64,000 nt of DNA from Actinomycetes bacterium (GCA_029782355.1 JAKOUY010000037.1:62001-126000), one strand, 5' to 3'. Positions 32,380 through 42,351 are shown, counted from the stretch's first letter. The notes: a model not told the origin generated them from the letters alone. Program-made: numbers and translations.

Positions 32380-35034
32380 GTGCCGTACGTCTACGCCTTC
32401 GATCACAAGCACCGCCGCCCGCCCATGGAGTACAAGGACCTCCTCGGGGGCAAGGGCGCCAACCTGGCCGAGATGACCAGCGTGCTGAAGCTCCCGGTCC
32501 CCCCCGGATTCACCATCTCCACCGATGCCTGCCGGTCCTACATGCACGGCGGGTGGCCAGCCGGCCTCGACGAGGAGATCGCCAAGCACGTCTTCCGCCT
32601 GGAGAAGACCATGGGTCGCAAGCTCGGCGACCCCTACGACCCGCTGCTGGTCAGCGTGCGCTCCGGCGCCAAGTTCTCCATGCCGGGGATGATGGACACC
32701 GTCCTCAACCTCGGGCTGAACGACGAGAGCGTCAAGGGCCTGGCCCACGTCACCAGTGACGAGCGCTTCGCCTACGACAGCTACCGCCGGTTCATCTCGA
32801 TGTACGGCCGGATCGTGCTGGGGGTCGACGGGGAGCTGTTCGAGCACCCGCTGGAGGAGGCCAAGACCCACGCCAAGGCCAAGTCCGACGCCGATCTGTC
32901 GGCCGAGACCCTCAAGGCGCTGTGCGCCAAGTACCTCGAGGTCATCGAGCGGGAGACCGGTCATCCCTTCCCGCAGAAGCCGCGCGAGCAGCTGCGCGGC
33001 GCCATCGAGGCCGTGTTCAAGAGCTGGAACGGTGCCCGGGCGATCGCCTACCGCGTCCGCGAGAAGATCAGCCACGAGCTGGGCACCGCGGTCAACGTGC
33101 AGACCATGGTGTTCGGCAACCGCGACGACAACAGCGGCACTGGCGTGGGCTTCACCCGCAACGCGGCCACCGGCGAGAACGCGCCGTACGGCGACTTCCT
33201 GATCAACGCCCAGGGCGAGGACGTGGTGGCGGGCATCCGCAACACCGAAGACCTCGACCACATGGGCAAGCACTTCCCGACGATCAAGAGGGAACTGCTC
33301 GACATCTTTCGTCGCCTCGAGGCCCACTACCGGGACATGTGCGACACGGAGTTCACCATCGAGCAGGGCAAGCTGTGGATGCTGCAGACCCGCGTCGGCA
33401 AGCGCACCGGCGCCGCCGCGCTGAAGATGGCCGTGGACATGACCAAGGGCACTCGCGGCCCGGCGGGGACCTGGAAGATCAGCCACGAGGCGGCGATCAT
33501 GCGCATCGCCGCCGACCACCTCGACCAGGTGCTCCACCCGCAGTTCGCCACCAAGGGCAAGGCGGTGTGCAAGGGCCTGGCGGCCTCACCGGGTGCCGCC
33601 GTGGGCCACGTCTACTTCACCGCCGACGACGCCGTGGCCGCCAAGGAGCGTGGCGAGGACGTCATCCTGGTGCGCAACGAGACCAGTCCGGAGGACGTCC
33701 ACGGGATGATGGCCAGCAAGGGCATCCTCACCGCTCGCGGCGGTCTGGTCAGCCACGCCGCGGTGGTTGCCCGCGGCTGGGGCACGCCGGCCGTCGTCGG
33801 GGCCGAGGCCGTCAAGCTGGCCAAGGACTCCTTCCACGTCGGCGACCAGACGGTCAAGCGTGGCGAGATCATCTCCATCGACGGCAGCACCGGTGAGGTG
33901 TTCATCGGCGGGCTGTCGCTGGCTGCGGCGGAGCCACCGGCCGAGTTCCACCTGATCCTCAAGTGGGCCGACCAGGTGCGCAAGGGCAAGCTCGGCGTGC
34001 GGGCCAACGCCGACAACGGCCTCGACGCCCGGCACGCCCGCGACCTCGGCGCCGAGGGCATCGGGCTGTGCCGCACCGAGCACATGTTCCTCGGCCCCGA
34101 CCGCCTGCCGGTGGTGCGCGAGATGATCCTGGCGCACACCGCCGACGACGAGGCCGCGGCCTTGGAGAACCTCCGCCGGGTGCAGCAGGACGACTTCGAG
34201 GAGGTGCTCGAGGCCATGGACGGGCTGCCGGTGACGGTGCGCCTGCTCGATCCGCCGCTGCACGAGTTCCTGCCGTCGGTCGAGGAGCTGCGCATCGTCC
34301 AGGCCCGCCGCAAGCTGACCAAGGTGGAGCAGGCGGAGCTGGACGCGGCCATCAGCTGGGCCGAGCACAACCCGATGATCGGCACCCGCGGCGTGCGCCT
34401 CGGTGTGGTCAAGCCGGGCCTCTACGCCATGCAGGTCAAGGCGCTGATGCAGGCCGCAGCCGCCTTGCGGAGCCGCGGGAAGAACCCGATCGTCGAGGTG
34501 ATGATCCCGCTGACCGTCACCCGCGAGGAGCTGGCCCTGGCCCGGGGCTGGGTTCAGGCCGAGATCGACGAGGCCGTCAAGGGGATGAAGCGCAAGCCGC
34601 ACGTCACCATCGGCACCATGATCGAGACGCCACGGGCGGCCATCCGCGCCGACGAGATCGCCGAGGAGGCGGACTTCTTCAGCTTCGGCACCAACGACCT
34701 GACCCAGATGACCTTCGGGTTCAGCCGCGACGACGTCGAGAGCCGGATGATGCCGGCGTATCTCGAGCAGGGTCTGCTGAAGCGCAACCCGTTCGAGACC
34801 ATCGATCAGTCCGGCGTGGGCGAGCTGGTGCGGATGGGCGCCGAGCGCGGCCGGCAGACCAAGCCGGACCTCAAGCTCGGCGTGTGCGGTGAGCACGGTG
34901 GCGACCCGGAGAGCATCGGCCTGTTCTACGACGCCGGACTCAACTACGTGAGCTGCAGCCCGTACCGGGTGCCGATCGCCCGCCTCGCCGCGGCCCAGGC
35001 CGTGATCGGCGGGGCCAAGTCCGACACCAAGTGA
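32380..35034 (+). CDS. ppdK: pyruvate, phosphate dikinase
   Basis: An 884-residue enzyme interconverting pyruvate + ATP + Pi and PEP + AMP + PPi. The N-terminal ATP-grasp part has LGGKGANLAEMTSVL and SVRSGAKFSMPGMMDTVLNLGLN. The phosphohistidine domain has the swivelling His459 in GGLVSHAAVVARGWGTP, and the C-terminal PEP/pyruvate barrel has GLCRTEHMF, MIETPRAA, FGTNDLTQM and the catalytic Cys836 in GVCGEHGGDP. Where most PPDKs have T-S-H, here it is V-S-H, so the Thr used for reversible regulation in plants and some bacteria is absent. It starts with GTG behind a leaderless-type hexamer. Confidence 0.96.
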   Translation: MPYVYAFDHKHRRPPMEYKDLLGGKGANLAEMTSVLKLPVPPGFTISTDACRSYMHGGWPAGLDEEIAKHVFRLEKTMGRKLGDPYDPLLVSVRSGAKFSMPGMMDTVLNLGLNDESVKGLAHVTSDERFAYDSYRRFISMYGRIVLGVDGELFEHPLEEAKTHAKAKSDADLSAETLKALCAKYLEVIERETGHPFPQKPREQLRGAIEAVFKSWNGARAIAYRVREKISHELGTAVNVQTMVFGNRDDNSGTGVGFTRNAATGENAPYGDFLINAQGEDVVAGIRNTEDLDHMGKHFPTIKRELLDIFRRLEAHYRDMCDTEFTIEQGKLWMLQTRVGKRTGAAALKMAVDMTKGTRGPAGTWKISHEAAIMRIAADHLDQVLHPQFATKGKAVCKGLAASPGAAVGHVYFTADDAVAAKERGEDVILVRNETSPEDVHGMMASKGILTARGGLVSHAAVVARGWGTPAVVGAEAVKLAKDSFHVGDQTVKRGEIISIDGSTGEVFIGGLSLAAAEPPAEFHLILKWADQVRKGKLGVRANADNGLDARHARDLGAEGIGLCRTEHMFLGPDRLPVVREMILAHTADDEAAALENLRRVQQDDFEEVLEAMDGLPVTVRLLDPPLHEFLPSVEELRIVQARRKLTKVEQAELDAAISWAEHNPMIGTRGVRLGVVKPGLYAMQVKALMQAAAALRSRGKNPIVEVMIPLTVTREELALARGWVQAEIDEAVKGMKRKPHVTIGTMIETPRAAIRADEIAEEADFFSFGTNDLTQMTFGFSRDDVESRMMPAYLEQGLLKRNPFETIDQSGVGELVRMGAERGRQTKPDLKLGVCGEHGGDPESIGLFYDAGLNYVSCSPYRVPIARLAAAQAVIGGAKSDTK

Positions 35035-36098
35035 CCGTGCCGGCGGCGACCTGGGTGTCGTCGCCGGCCGTCGTCGGCCCGATGACCATCCATCCGGTGC
35101 TGGCCCGGGACGGCACGTTCGTCCAGCTCGACGTGCGCGCCTGGCACTGGCTGGTGTTGCTCGGCCTGATCGTCGGTCTGCTGCTCATCGACCTGGTGGT
35201 CTTCCACCGGGTCGCCAAGGTGGCCACCACCCGCCGGGCGCTGGTGGAGTCGGCGGTGTGGATCTCCTTCGGGCTCGGCTTTGCCGGCGTCGTGTGGTGG
35301 TGGTTCGGTCGCGGGGCCACCGGCGAGTACCTGTCCGGCTACCTGCTGGAGAAGAGTCTCAGCGTCGACAACGTGTTCGTCTGGGCGCTGATCTTCACCT
35401 ACTTCCGCGTCCCCCGGCGCTATCAGCACCGCGTCCTGTTCTGGGGGATCTTCGGCGCCCTGGTGCTGCGGGCCGTGTTCATCTTCGCCGGTGTCGCCCT
35501 GCTGGAGCGCTTCGACTGGATCCTCTACGTGTTCGGGGCGTTCCTGCTGTACACCGCGGCGAAGCTGATGGTCGGTGGGGACGAGGAGATGGATCCGGGG
35601 GAGAGCCGCTTCCTGCGCGTCGTCCGCCGGGTCCTCCCGTCGTCGCCCGAGCTCGACGGCCAACGGTTGTTCACCAAGGTCGGCGGCCGGCGGCTGGCCA
35701 CGCCGCTGTTCGCCGTGCTGCTGCTGCTCGAGTTCACCGACGTGCTGTTCGCCGTCGACTCGGTGCCGGCGGTGCTGGCGGTGAGCCACGAGCAGTTCAT
35801 CGTCTTCTCCTCCAACGCCTTCGCCATCCTCGGCCTGCGCGCCCTGTACTTCTTGCTGGCGGACCTCCACGCCCGGTTCAGCTACCTCCAGCAGGGGCTG
35901 GCGGTGATCCTCGCCTTCGTCGGGGCGAAGATGTTGCTCAGCCGGTGGGTGCACATCTCCACCGGCGTGTCCCTGCTGGTCATCGCCATCGTCCTGGTGT
36001 CCTCGGTGGCGTTCTCGTTGCGCCGAGCGCGGCTCGACACCTTGGCCGTCGACGACGACGGACCGGGCGAGCCGAGCCCGCCCCCCTCGGAGCGTTGA
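35031..36098 (+). CDS. TerC family integral membrane protein
   Basis: A 355-residue protein with about eight or nine membrane spans. The TerC signature is clear: EKSLSVDNVFVWALIF, then EFTDVLFAVDSVPAVLAVS, with acidic residues inside the membrane spans thought to bind metal. Members are linked to tellurite resistance and, more recently, manganese export or metalation of secreted enzymes. The GTG start overlaps the ppdK stop (GTGA); a later ATG at 35082 is possible. The C-terminal tail is acidic and proline-rich. Confidence 0.88.
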   Translation: MTVPAATWVSSPAVVGPMTIHPVLARDGTFVQLDVRAWHWLVLLGLIVGLLLIDLVVFHRVAKVATTRRALVESAVWISFGLGFAGVVWWWFGRGATGEYLSGYLLEKSLSVDNVFVWALIFTYFRVPRRYQHRVLFWGIFGALVLRAVFIFAGVALLERFDWILYVFGAFLLYTAAKLMVGGDEEMDPGESRFLRVVRRVLPSSPELDGQRLFTKVGGRRLATPLFAVLLLLEFTDVLFAVDSVPAVLAVSHEQFIVFSSNAFAILGLRALYFLLADLHARFSYLQQGLAVILAFVGAKMLLSRWVHISTGVSLLVIAIVLVSSVAFSLRRARLDTLAVDDDGPGEPSPPPSER

Positions 36099-36139
36099 GA
36101 CCGTCGATCGTCGCCGAGCCGTCCGTGGAGGGGCTTGGA

Positions 36140-36145
36140 TAGGGT
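36140..36145 (+). promoter_or_regulatory. -10-like hexamer TAGGGT for dnaG-rpoD
   Basis: TAGGGT is followed by 6 bases and the ATG at 36152, with no Shine-Dalgarno. It would drive a leaderless dnaG-rpoD transcript. Confidence 0.5.
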
Positions 36146-36151
36146 GCCGGG

Positions 36152-37921
36152 ATGGCCATCGTCGAGGACGACGTGGAGCGGGTTCGCTCCACCGTGTCGA
36201 TCGTCGACGTCATCGGCCAGCACGTCGCCCTGCGCCGGGTGGGCCGCAACTGGGTCGGGTTGTGCCCGTTCCACGCCGAGAAGTCGGGCTCGTTCAACGT
36301 CCGCGAGGAGACCGGTCGGTACAAGTGCTTCGGCTGCGGGGCCGGCGGCGACGTGTTCACCTTCGTCCAGCAGTTCGAGCACGTCGACTTCGCCCAGTCG
36401 GTCGAGCAGCTGGCCGGTCGGGTGGGCATCCAGCTGCGCTACACCACCGGCGGCGAGGGGCGTGAGCGCCAGCGGCGCAAGCAGCTGATCGCCACCATGC
36501 AGGGTGCGGTCGACTGGTATCACCAGCGCCTGCTCACCGGGCCCGACGCCCGGGCGGCGCGCGACTACCTGCGCAGCCGAGGGCTGGCCGGCGAGATCGC
36601 CCGCCAGTTCCGGCTCGGCTGGGCACCCGAGGCGTGGGACGAGCTGAGCCGGGAGCTCGCCCGCCAGCCCGGGGTCACGGCCGATTCGCTGGCAGCCACG
36701 GGGCTGGCGTTCCGCAACAAGTCCGGGCGCCTGCAGGACCAGTTCCGCGGGCGGGTGCTGTTCCCGATCTTCACCGACAGCGGCGAGCCGGTGGCGTTCG
36801 GCGGACGGATCCTGCCGGGGGCCACCGATCCGGCGAAGTACAAGAACAGCCAGGAAACGGCGATTTACCACAAGTCCAAGACCCTCTACGGGCTGAACTG
36901 GGCCAAGGCCGAGATCGTGGCCACCGACGAGGTGGTCATCTGCGAGGGCTACACCGACGTCATCGGGTTCCATCGCTCCGGTGTTCGCCGGGCCGTGGCC
37001 ACCTGCGGGACGGCGCTGACCGAGGAGCACGTCCGCCTGCTGAAGCGCTTCGCCAGCAAGGTCGTGCTGGCCTTCGACGCCGACGCCGCCGGGCAGGGCG
37101 CTGCCGAGAAGTTCTACGAGTGGGAGCAGCGCTACGAGGTCGAGGTGCGCGTCGCCCGCTTCCCCGAGGGTCGTGACCCGGGTGAGCTGAGCGTCTCCGA
37201 CCCGGACTCGCTCGGCCGGGCGGTCGCCGATGCCCTGCCGTTCCTCGGCTTCCGCCTCCAGCGGGTGCTGGCCAGCCGGCCGGCGCGCTCGCCCGAGGAC
37301 CGGGCCCGGGCGGCCGAGGCGGCGATGTCGGTGATCAACGAGCACCCGTCGCGGCTGGTGCGCGACCAGTACGCCAGCCAGGTGGCTGTGCAGCTCGACT
37401 TGCCGCCCGCCCAGCTGGTGCAGCTGGCCGAGCGTCGGGCGCTGCGTCCCGTGGTCCATGTGGCCCCCACCCGCCGGGTCGGCACCGCGGAGAACGCCGA
37501 GTTCGTGGCCATCGCCCTCCTGGTGCAGCGCTGGGAGCTGATGGCCGACTGGCTGATCGAGGAGATGTTCGCCGATGACGTCTGCCGGCGAGCGTTCCTG
37601 GCGGTGGGCGAGGGTCAGGGGCAGATCGAGGCCGCCCTGCACGCCGCTGATCCGGAGGCCGCCGAGTTGCTCGAGCGGGCCGCGGTGGCCGATGTGGACG
37701 CCGATCCGCGACTGGAAGCGCTGAACCTGCTGACCGCGGCAACCCGCCGGGTGCTGGCCCGTCGGGTCGCCGTCGACGATCCCGACGAGATCCGCGAGGA
37801 CGCCGAGGCCCGGCGCTCGATGGAGCAGCTCGACGACCCGGCCGCGGCGGAAGCGGCCATCGACGGCTTGCTAACTTGGCTCGTGTCGCGAGGGGCGCGG
37901 CAAACGGAGGAGCCGGCGTGA
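36152..37921 (+). CDS. dnaG: DNA primase
   Basis: A 589-residue primase that lays RNA primers at the replication fork. The N-terminal CHC2 zinc finger has [13 protein letters not shown]...[13 protein letters not shown] from about residue 37. The TOPRIM catalytic core has [14 protein letters not shown], then [12 protein letters not shown] (Asp pair). The C-terminal helicase-binding part is divergent, as usual. It is followed by the sigma factor with a GTGA overlap, the remnant of the classical macromolecular-synthesis operon (rpsU is absent). Confidence 0.96.
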   Translation: MAIVEDDVERVRSTVSIVDVIGQHVALRRVGRNWVGLCPFHAEKSGSFNVREETGRYKCFGCGAGGDVFTFVQQFEHVDFAQSVEQLAGRVGIQLRYTTGGEGRERQRRKQLIATMQGAVDWYHQRLLTGPDARAARDYLRSRGLAGEIARQFRLGWAPEAWDELSRELARQPGVTADSLAATGLAFRNKSGRLQDQFRGRVLFPIFTDSGEPVAFGGRILPGATDPAKYKNSQETAIYHKSKTLYGLNWAKAEIVATDEVVICEGYTDVIGFHRSGVRRAVATCGTALTEEHVRLLKRFASKVVLAFDADAAGQGAAEKFYEWEQRYEVEVRVARFPEGRDPGELSVSDPDSLGRAVADALPFLGFRLQRVLASRPARSPEDRARAAEAAMSVINEHPSRLVRDQYASQVAVQLDLPPAQLVQLAERRALRPVVHVAPTRRVGTAENAEFVAIALLVQRWELMADWLIEEMFADDVCRRAFLAVGEGQGQIEAALHAADPEAAELLERAAVADVDADPRLEALNLLTAATRRVLARRVAVDDPDEIREDAEARRSMEQLDDPAAAEAAIDGLLTWLVSRGARQTEEPA

Positions 37922-39288
37922 GTGACGGCGTGTTCGACCGCACAATCGAGTCTCCCCATGCCGACGTCGACCAGGGCGAGTGGTCGGCGTTGCTGCTCCG
38001 CGGCCGGATCGTGGGCACCGTCCACGCCGAGGACGTCAGCCACGTCCTGCGCCACGCCGACCTCGACGAGGATCTGCTGCGTGACGTGGTCGATCGGCTG
38101 ACCCACGCCGGCATCGTCCTCGACGAAGGGGTGGTGACCGGGCACGGCGAGGCCGACTCGGCCGAGATCCCCCGCCCGGACGCGGACGCAGCAGCCAGCG
38201 ATGCGCCGCGGTCGCCCGGTGAGGAGGCCGATTCGGGTGGCGAGGGCGAGGGCGACGCCGCAAGCTCCGAGGGCGGCGCGGCCGATCGGCGGGCGGCGCG
38301 CCTGGCCGGGCCCACGGTGCGCCGGCTCTCCGCCCGGCGCCCGCGGGTCCACGACCGCGGTGACGGCGGGGCCAACAACACCGTGCAGATGTACCTGAAG
38401 GAGATCGGCCGGGTCGACCTGCTGACCGCCGACGACGAGCGGCGCCTGGCTCAGTCGATCGAGGACGGCCGGCTTGCCGCCGAGCGGCTGACCTCCCTGG
38501 CCGACGGTCCCGATCAGGTGCTGGAGCGTCGCCGCCTGTCGCGCACGGTGCGTGCCGGGCAGGAGGCCAAGAGCCAGTTGATCCAGGCCAACCTGCGCCT
38601 GGTGGTCAGCATTGCCAAGCGCTACAGCGGGCGGGGGATGCAGCTGCTCGACCTGATCCAGGAGGGCAACCTCGGGTTGATGCGCGCCGTGGAGAAGTTC
38701 GACCACACCAAGGGGTTCAAGTTCTCGACCTATGCCACGTGGTGGATTCGCCAGGCGATCACCCGCTCGATCGCCGACCAGGCCCGAACGATCCGCATCC
38801 CGGTGCACATGGTCGAGCACATGAACCGGGTGCTGCGCACCCAGCGGCAGATGCACCAGGAGCTGGAGCGCGAGCCCAGCGTCGAGGAGGTCGCGGCGCG
38901 CTGCGCGATGCCGGTCGACCGGGTGCGCGACATCCTGCGGATCTCCCTCGACCCGCTGTCGCTCGACTCGCCCGTGGGCGAGGAGGACAACTCCAGCCTG
39001 GGTGACTTCATCGAGGACCTCACCGTCGACGCCCCGGCGGACATCGCCACCAAGCGCCTCCTGGTCGAGGCCGTCGAGCGGGCCCTCGACGATCTCACCG
39101 ACCGGGAGCGAGAGATCGTGCGGATGCGCTTCGGTCTCGACGACGGCAAGCCGGCCACGCTGGAGGACGTCGGCAAGGCCTTCGGCGTCACCCGCGAGCG
39201 GGTCCGCCAGATCGAGGCCAAGACGCTGGCCAAGCTGCGCCACCCGCTGCGCGCCCAGCGCCTCCGCGAATTCCTCGAAGCCGAATAG
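37918..39288 (+). CDS. rpoD: primary RNA polymerase sigma factor (sigma-70/SigA type)
   Basis: A 456-residue sigma-70. Region 1.2 is [22 protein letters not shown]. Region 2 has [41 protein letters not shown] and [20 protein letters not shown]. Region 3 has HMVEHMNRV. Region 4 ends in the helix-turn-helix [21 protein letters not shown]. The N-terminal 150 residues are acidic and low-complexity, including a winged-helix-like start, in place of a standard region 1.1. The GTG at 37918 has GGAGGAG upstream and overlaps the dnaG stop. Conserved regions 2 and 4 and the dnaG linkage support a primary rather than alternative sigma. Confidence 0.95.
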   Translation: MSDGVFDRTIESPHADVDQGEWSALLLRGRIVGTVHAEDVSHVLRHADLDEDLLRDVVDRLTHAGIVLDEGVVTGHGEADSAEIPRPDADAAASDAPRSPGEEADSGGEGEGDAASSEGGAADRRAARLAGPTVRRLSARRPRVHDRGDGGANNTVQMYLKEIGRVDLLTADDERRLAQSIEDGRLAAERLTSLADGPDQVLERRRLSRTVRAGQEAKSQLIQANLRLVVSIAKRYSGRGMQLLDLIQEGNLGLMRAVEKFDHTKGFKFSTYATWWIRQAITRSIADQARTIRIPVHMVEHMNRVLRTQRQMHQELEREPSVEEVAARCAMPVDRVRDILRISLDPLSLDSPVGEEDNSSLGDFIEDLTVDAPADIATKRLLVEAVERALDDLTDREREIVRMRFGLDDGKPATLEDVGKAFGVTRERVRQIEAKTLAKLRHPLRAQRLREFLEAE

Positions 39289-39299
39289 CCCGCCCCACT

Positions 39300-39384
39300 C
39301 CCGCCGTTCCCGGACACGCCACCCCCCGCCGTCCCGGGAGACGCCACCCCGCGCCGTTCCCGGGTCCTGCCCACCCCCGCCGTT
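39300..39384. repeat. degenerate tandem repeat of about 24-26 bp, 3.5 copies
   Basis: Downstream of rpoD the unit CCCGCCGTTCCCGG followed by ACGCCACC recurs at about 39300, 39325 and 39349, with small changes, and begins a fourth time at 39376 before running into the palindrome at 39384. The stretch is almost purely G and C and contains no gene. Confidence 0.6.
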
Positions 39385-39429
39385 CTGTGGAGGAACAGAA
39401 CGCGACGTCGCGTTCTGTTCCTCCACAGA
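39384..39429. repeat. 46-bp perfect palindrome downstream of rpoD
   Basis: All 23 base pairs of each arm are complementary with no loop; the centre is GACGTC at 39404-39409 and the ends are TCTGTGG...CCACAGA. In RNA it forms a long hairpin and could terminate rpoD transcription, although only T-poor sequence follows. In DNA it could be a mobile intergenic repeat or a protein-binding site. Perfect conservation argues for recent arrival or selection. Confidence 0.75.
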
Positions 39430-39497
39430 TGTTCGGGCCGGCTGGGAGGGCTGGTCGTTTCGGGCATACGGTGGGGGAAGCGACCAAGGAGGACGTC

Positions 39498-40337
39498 ATG
39501 TCCGAGCAACGTCAGCCCAGCGTGTTCATCACCGGAGCGGCGGGTGGCCTGGGAGCCTCAAGCACCCGGCTGCTGGTGGACAAGGGCTGGAAGGTCTTCG
39601 CTGCCGACTTCGACGAGGCGGCGCTGAAACGCCTGCGTGGCGAGGTCGAGGTGGTGCCGGTGACCCTCGACGTCACCGACCCGGCCAGCGTTCGCCGGGC
39701 GGTGGCCAAGGTAAGCCGGCAGACCGACGGCCTTGACGGCGTGGTCAACTTTGCCGGGATCATGGCCATCGGGGCGATGATCGAGCTTCCCGAAGCGACC
39801 GTGCGCCGGCTGTTCGAGGTCAACGTGTTCGGCACCTACCGGGTCAACCAGGCCTGCTTCCCGCTGCTCCGGGCGCGCAAGGGTCGGGTCGTCAACATCA
39901 GCTCGGAGACCGGCTGGCAGAGCGGTGCGCCGTTCAACGGGGCCTACGCCATGACCAAGCACGCCATCGAGGCCTACTCCGATTCGCTGCGCCGTGAGCT
40001 CGCCCTGCTGGACATGCCGGTCATCAAGATCCAGCCCGGTCCGTTCAAGACCGAGATGACCGCCTCGATCGGGCCGAACTTCGACAAGGCCGCCGCGGCG
40101 TCGAAGCTGTTCGGGCCGTACCTGCGCGGCATGCGCGGCGCAGCGGTCTCCGAGGGCGACCACGGCGCCGACCCGAAGATCCTCGCCCAGGCGGTGCTCA
40201 AGGCGCTGACCCTGAAGCGCCCCGGACCGGCGTACTCGGTGCGCGCCGCCCAGGGCCGAGCCCTGCTGGAGAAGCTGCCGACCCCGGTGGTCGACGTGAT
40301 GCTCAAGGAGTTCATCAAGCTCGGCGCCAAGCGTTGA
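39498..40337 (+). CDS. SDR family NAD(P)-dependent oxidoreductase
   Basis: A 279-residue short-chain dehydrogenase with FITGAAGGLGASSTRLL, VNFAGIMAIG, NISSETGWQSGAP with the catalytic Ser, and YAMTK. Ribosome site AAGGAGG lies 6 bases before the ATG. C-terminal residues PVVDVMLKEFIKLGAKR suggest a membrane-associated or retinol-dehydrogenase-like SDR. It precedes the flavin monooxygenase by 55 bases. Oxidation of an alcohol to a ketone for the following Baeyer-Villiger enzyme is an attractive but unproven link. Confidence 0.87.
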   Translation: MSEQRQPSVFITGAAGGLGASSTRLLVDKGWKVFAADFDEAALKRLRGEVEVVPVTLDVTDPASVRRAVAKVSRQTDGLDGVVNFAGIMAIGAMIELPEATVRRLFEVNVFGTYRVNQACFPLLRARKGRVVNISSETGWQSGAPFNGAYAMTKHAIEAYSDSLRRELALLDMPVIKIQPGPFKTEMTASIGPNFDKAAAASKLFGPYLRGMRGAAVSEGDHGADPKILAQAVLKALTLKRPGPAYSVRAAQGRALLEKLPTPVVDVMLKEFIKLGAKR

Positions 40338-40370
40338 TCGAGCCGTGAGCCCCGGCTGAACTCGGTGCAG

Positions 40371-40386
40371 TGACTGCATCTACAAT
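40371..40386 (+). promoter_or_regulatory. leaderless-type -10 TACAAT with TTGTAGAT motif
   Basis: TACAAT at 40381-40386 is a near-consensus -10 hexamer 6 bases before the ATG at 40393. Overlapping it, the minus strand reads TTGTAGATGCAGTCA, whose first eight bases are identical to candidate operator E at 19461-19478. Confidence 0.45.
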
Positions 40387-40392
40387 CGGCCG

Positions 40393-42192
40393 ATGAGCCT
40401 CGATCACGACGCCCTGCGGGCGCGCTACCGGCAGGAGCGCGACAAGCGGATCCGCCCTGACGCCAACGACCAGTACCGCCAGCCGACCGGCCGCTTCGCC
40501 GGACTGCTCGGTGACCCGTACACCGCCGCTGTGGAACGACCACCCATGACGGCCGACGTGGAGGTCGCCGTGATCGGCGCCGGGTTCTCCGGACTGACCA
40601 CGGGGGCCCGCCTCCGCCAGGCGGGGATCACCGATGTCCGTCTGATCGACGGGGCCGGAGATGTGGGTGGAGCGTGGTACTGGAACCGATACCCAGGCGC
40701 GATGTGCGACACGGCGGCGATGGTCTACCTCCCGCTGCTGGAGGAGACCGGGTACATGCCGACGATGAAGTACGTGCCGGCCCCCGAGATCCACGCCCAT
40801 GCGCAGCGCATCGCCCGCCAGTTCGGCCTGTACGACGGGGCCATCCTCGGCACGCAGGTCACCGAGCTGCGCTGGGACGACGAGGCCCATCGCTGGGAGG
40901 TGCGCACCGACCGTGGCGACGTGCTGCGCGCTCGGTTCGTGTCGATGGGCACCGGGCCGTTGCATCGTCCGAAACTGCCGGGTGTGGCGGGCATCGACGA
41001 GTTCGCCGGGCACTGCTTCCACACCAGCCGGTGGGACTACGAGTACACCGGCGGCGACCCGGCTGGCGCGCCGATGCGTGGGCTGGCCGGCAAGCGGGTC
41101 GGCATCATCGGGACCGGGGCGACGGCGGTGCAGTGCATCCCGCCCCTGGCGCGTGACGCCGGTGAGCTGTACGTGTTCCAGCGCACCCCGTCCAGCATCG
41201 ACGTGCGCAACAACCACCCGATCGACCCGCAGTGGTTCGCCTCGCTGCAGCCCGGGTGGCAGCAGCGCTGGCTGACCAACTTCGCCACCCTGCAGACCGG
41301 CGGGTTCGCCGACGAGGACTTCGTCGACGACGGCTGGACCGACATCGCCGTGCGCATCCGTGACCGCACGGTGGCGCTGCTCGGGGCCGATCCGTCGGCC
41401 GGGCTGACGCCGGAGCTGATGCTGCGCGCCTACGAGGACAGCGACGACGAGAAGATGGAGGAGCTCCGCCAGCGGGTGGTCGACGTGGTCGAGGACCCGC
41501 GGACGGCTGCGGCGCTGCAGGCGTGGTATCGCCAGCTGTGCAAGCGGCCGTGCTTCCACGACGAGTACCTGCAGACGTTCAACCGGGCGAACACCCACCT
41601 GGTCGACACGGACGGCAAGGGGGTCGAACGCATCGACGAGACGGGAGTGTGGGCCGGCGGCCAGCACTACGAGCTCGATTGCCTGATCTTCGCCTCCGGG
41701 TTCGAGGTCGGCACCGACCTAGCCCGGCGCTGTGGCTTCGAGACCATCGGCCGGGATGGGGAGACGCTGACCGACCATTGGGCCGACGGCATGCGTTCAC
41801 TGCACGGGATGCACTGTCACGGGTTCCCAAATCTGTTCATCGTCGGCCCGGCGCAGGGCGCCAACCTGATCTCCAACATCACCCAGAACCTGACCGAGGC
41901 CGGCACGACGATCGCCCGGATCATCGACCACGCCCACGCTGCCGGGGCCACGTCGGTGGAGGTCGACCGCCAGGCCGAAGACGAGTGGGTCGAGCTGCTG
42001 CGAACCAGCACCCGCGGGTTCGTCGGCAACCAGGAGTGCACTCCGGGCTACTACAACAACGAGGGCGGTGAGTGGACCGACCGCCAACGCCTGGCCAGTC
42101 TCGGCTACCCGGACGGTCCCGTGGCCTTCTGGGCCTATCTCGACGGCTGGCGCAGCGACGGACGATTCCAGGGTCTGACGTTCAGCCACTGA
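40393..42192 (+). CDS. flavin-containing monooxygenase, Baeyer-Villiger type
   Basis: A 599-residue class B flavoprotein. The FAD motif is VIGAGFSGL near residue 60, followed by GGAWYWNRYPGAMCD. The Baeyer-Villiger fingerprint FAGHCFHTSRWD (FxGxxxHxxxW) is near 200, and the NADPH motif GIIGTGATAVQ near 237. The N-terminal extension DRRYRQERDKRIRPDAND-like region is typical of this group. Such enzymes insert oxygen next to a ketone on cyclic, steroid or linear substrates. It may form a unit with the SDR upstream, although it has its own promoter. tRNA-Met follows on the other strand. Confidence 0.9.
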   Translation: MSLDHDALRARYRQERDKRIRPDANDQYRQPTGRFAGLLGDPYTAAVERPPMTADVEVAVIGAGFSGLTTGARLRQAGITDVRLIDGAGDVGGAWYWNRYPGAMCDTAAMVYLPLLEETGYMPTMKYVPAPEIHAHAQRIARQFGLYDGAILGTQVTELRWDDEAHRWEVRTDRGDVLRARFVSMGTGPLHRPKLPGVAGIDEFAGHCFHTSRWDYEYTGGDPAGAPMRGLAGKRVGIIGTGATAVQCIPPLARDAGELYVFQRTPSSIDVRNNHPIDPQWFASLQPGWQQRWLTNFATLQTGGFADEDFVDDGWTDIAVRIRDRTVALLGADPSAGLTPELMLRAYEDSDDEKMEELRQRVVDVVEDPRTAAALQAWYRQLCKRPCFHDEYLQTFNRANTHLVDTDGKGVERIDETGVWAGGQHYELDCLIFASGFEVGTDLARRCGFETIGRDGETLTDHWADGMRSLHGMHCHGFPNLFIVGPAQGANLISNITQNLTEAGTTIARIIDHAHAAGATSVEVDRQAEDEWVELLRTSTRGFVGNQECTPGYYNNEGGEWTDRQRLASLGYPDGPVAFWAYLDGWRSDGRFQGLTFSH

Positions 42193-42216
42193 GGCGACCG
42201 CGCCGGCCGGCCGTCG

Positions 42217-42289
42217 TGGGGCGGGTGGGGATCGAACCCACGACCCAGGGATTATGAGTCCCCTGCTCTGACCACTGAGCTACCGCCCC
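42217..42289 (-). tRNA. trnM: tRNA-Met (CAT)
   Basis: On the minus strand the sequence folds into a standard cloverleaf. GGGGCGG/CCGCCCC is the acceptor stem, GCTCAGTGGTCAGAGC the D arm, and GGGGA-CTCATAA-TCCCT the anticodon arm with CAT. The T arm has GTTCGATCC. The discriminator is A and CCA is not encoded. It looks like elongator Met by its D arm; tRNA-Ile2 (lysidine-modified CAT) cannot be excluded from sequence alone. Confidence 0.9.
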
Positions 42290-42351
42290 GGGTGGGCCAC
42301 GCTATCCCTACACGTGCGGTGTCCCGGCGGGGTCGCCGATCGTCGGGATGC

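Noticed and set aside
33586-34896. 436-codon open frame antisense to ppdK
   Set aside because: Shadow of a strongly conserved gene with no recognisable motif or promoter.
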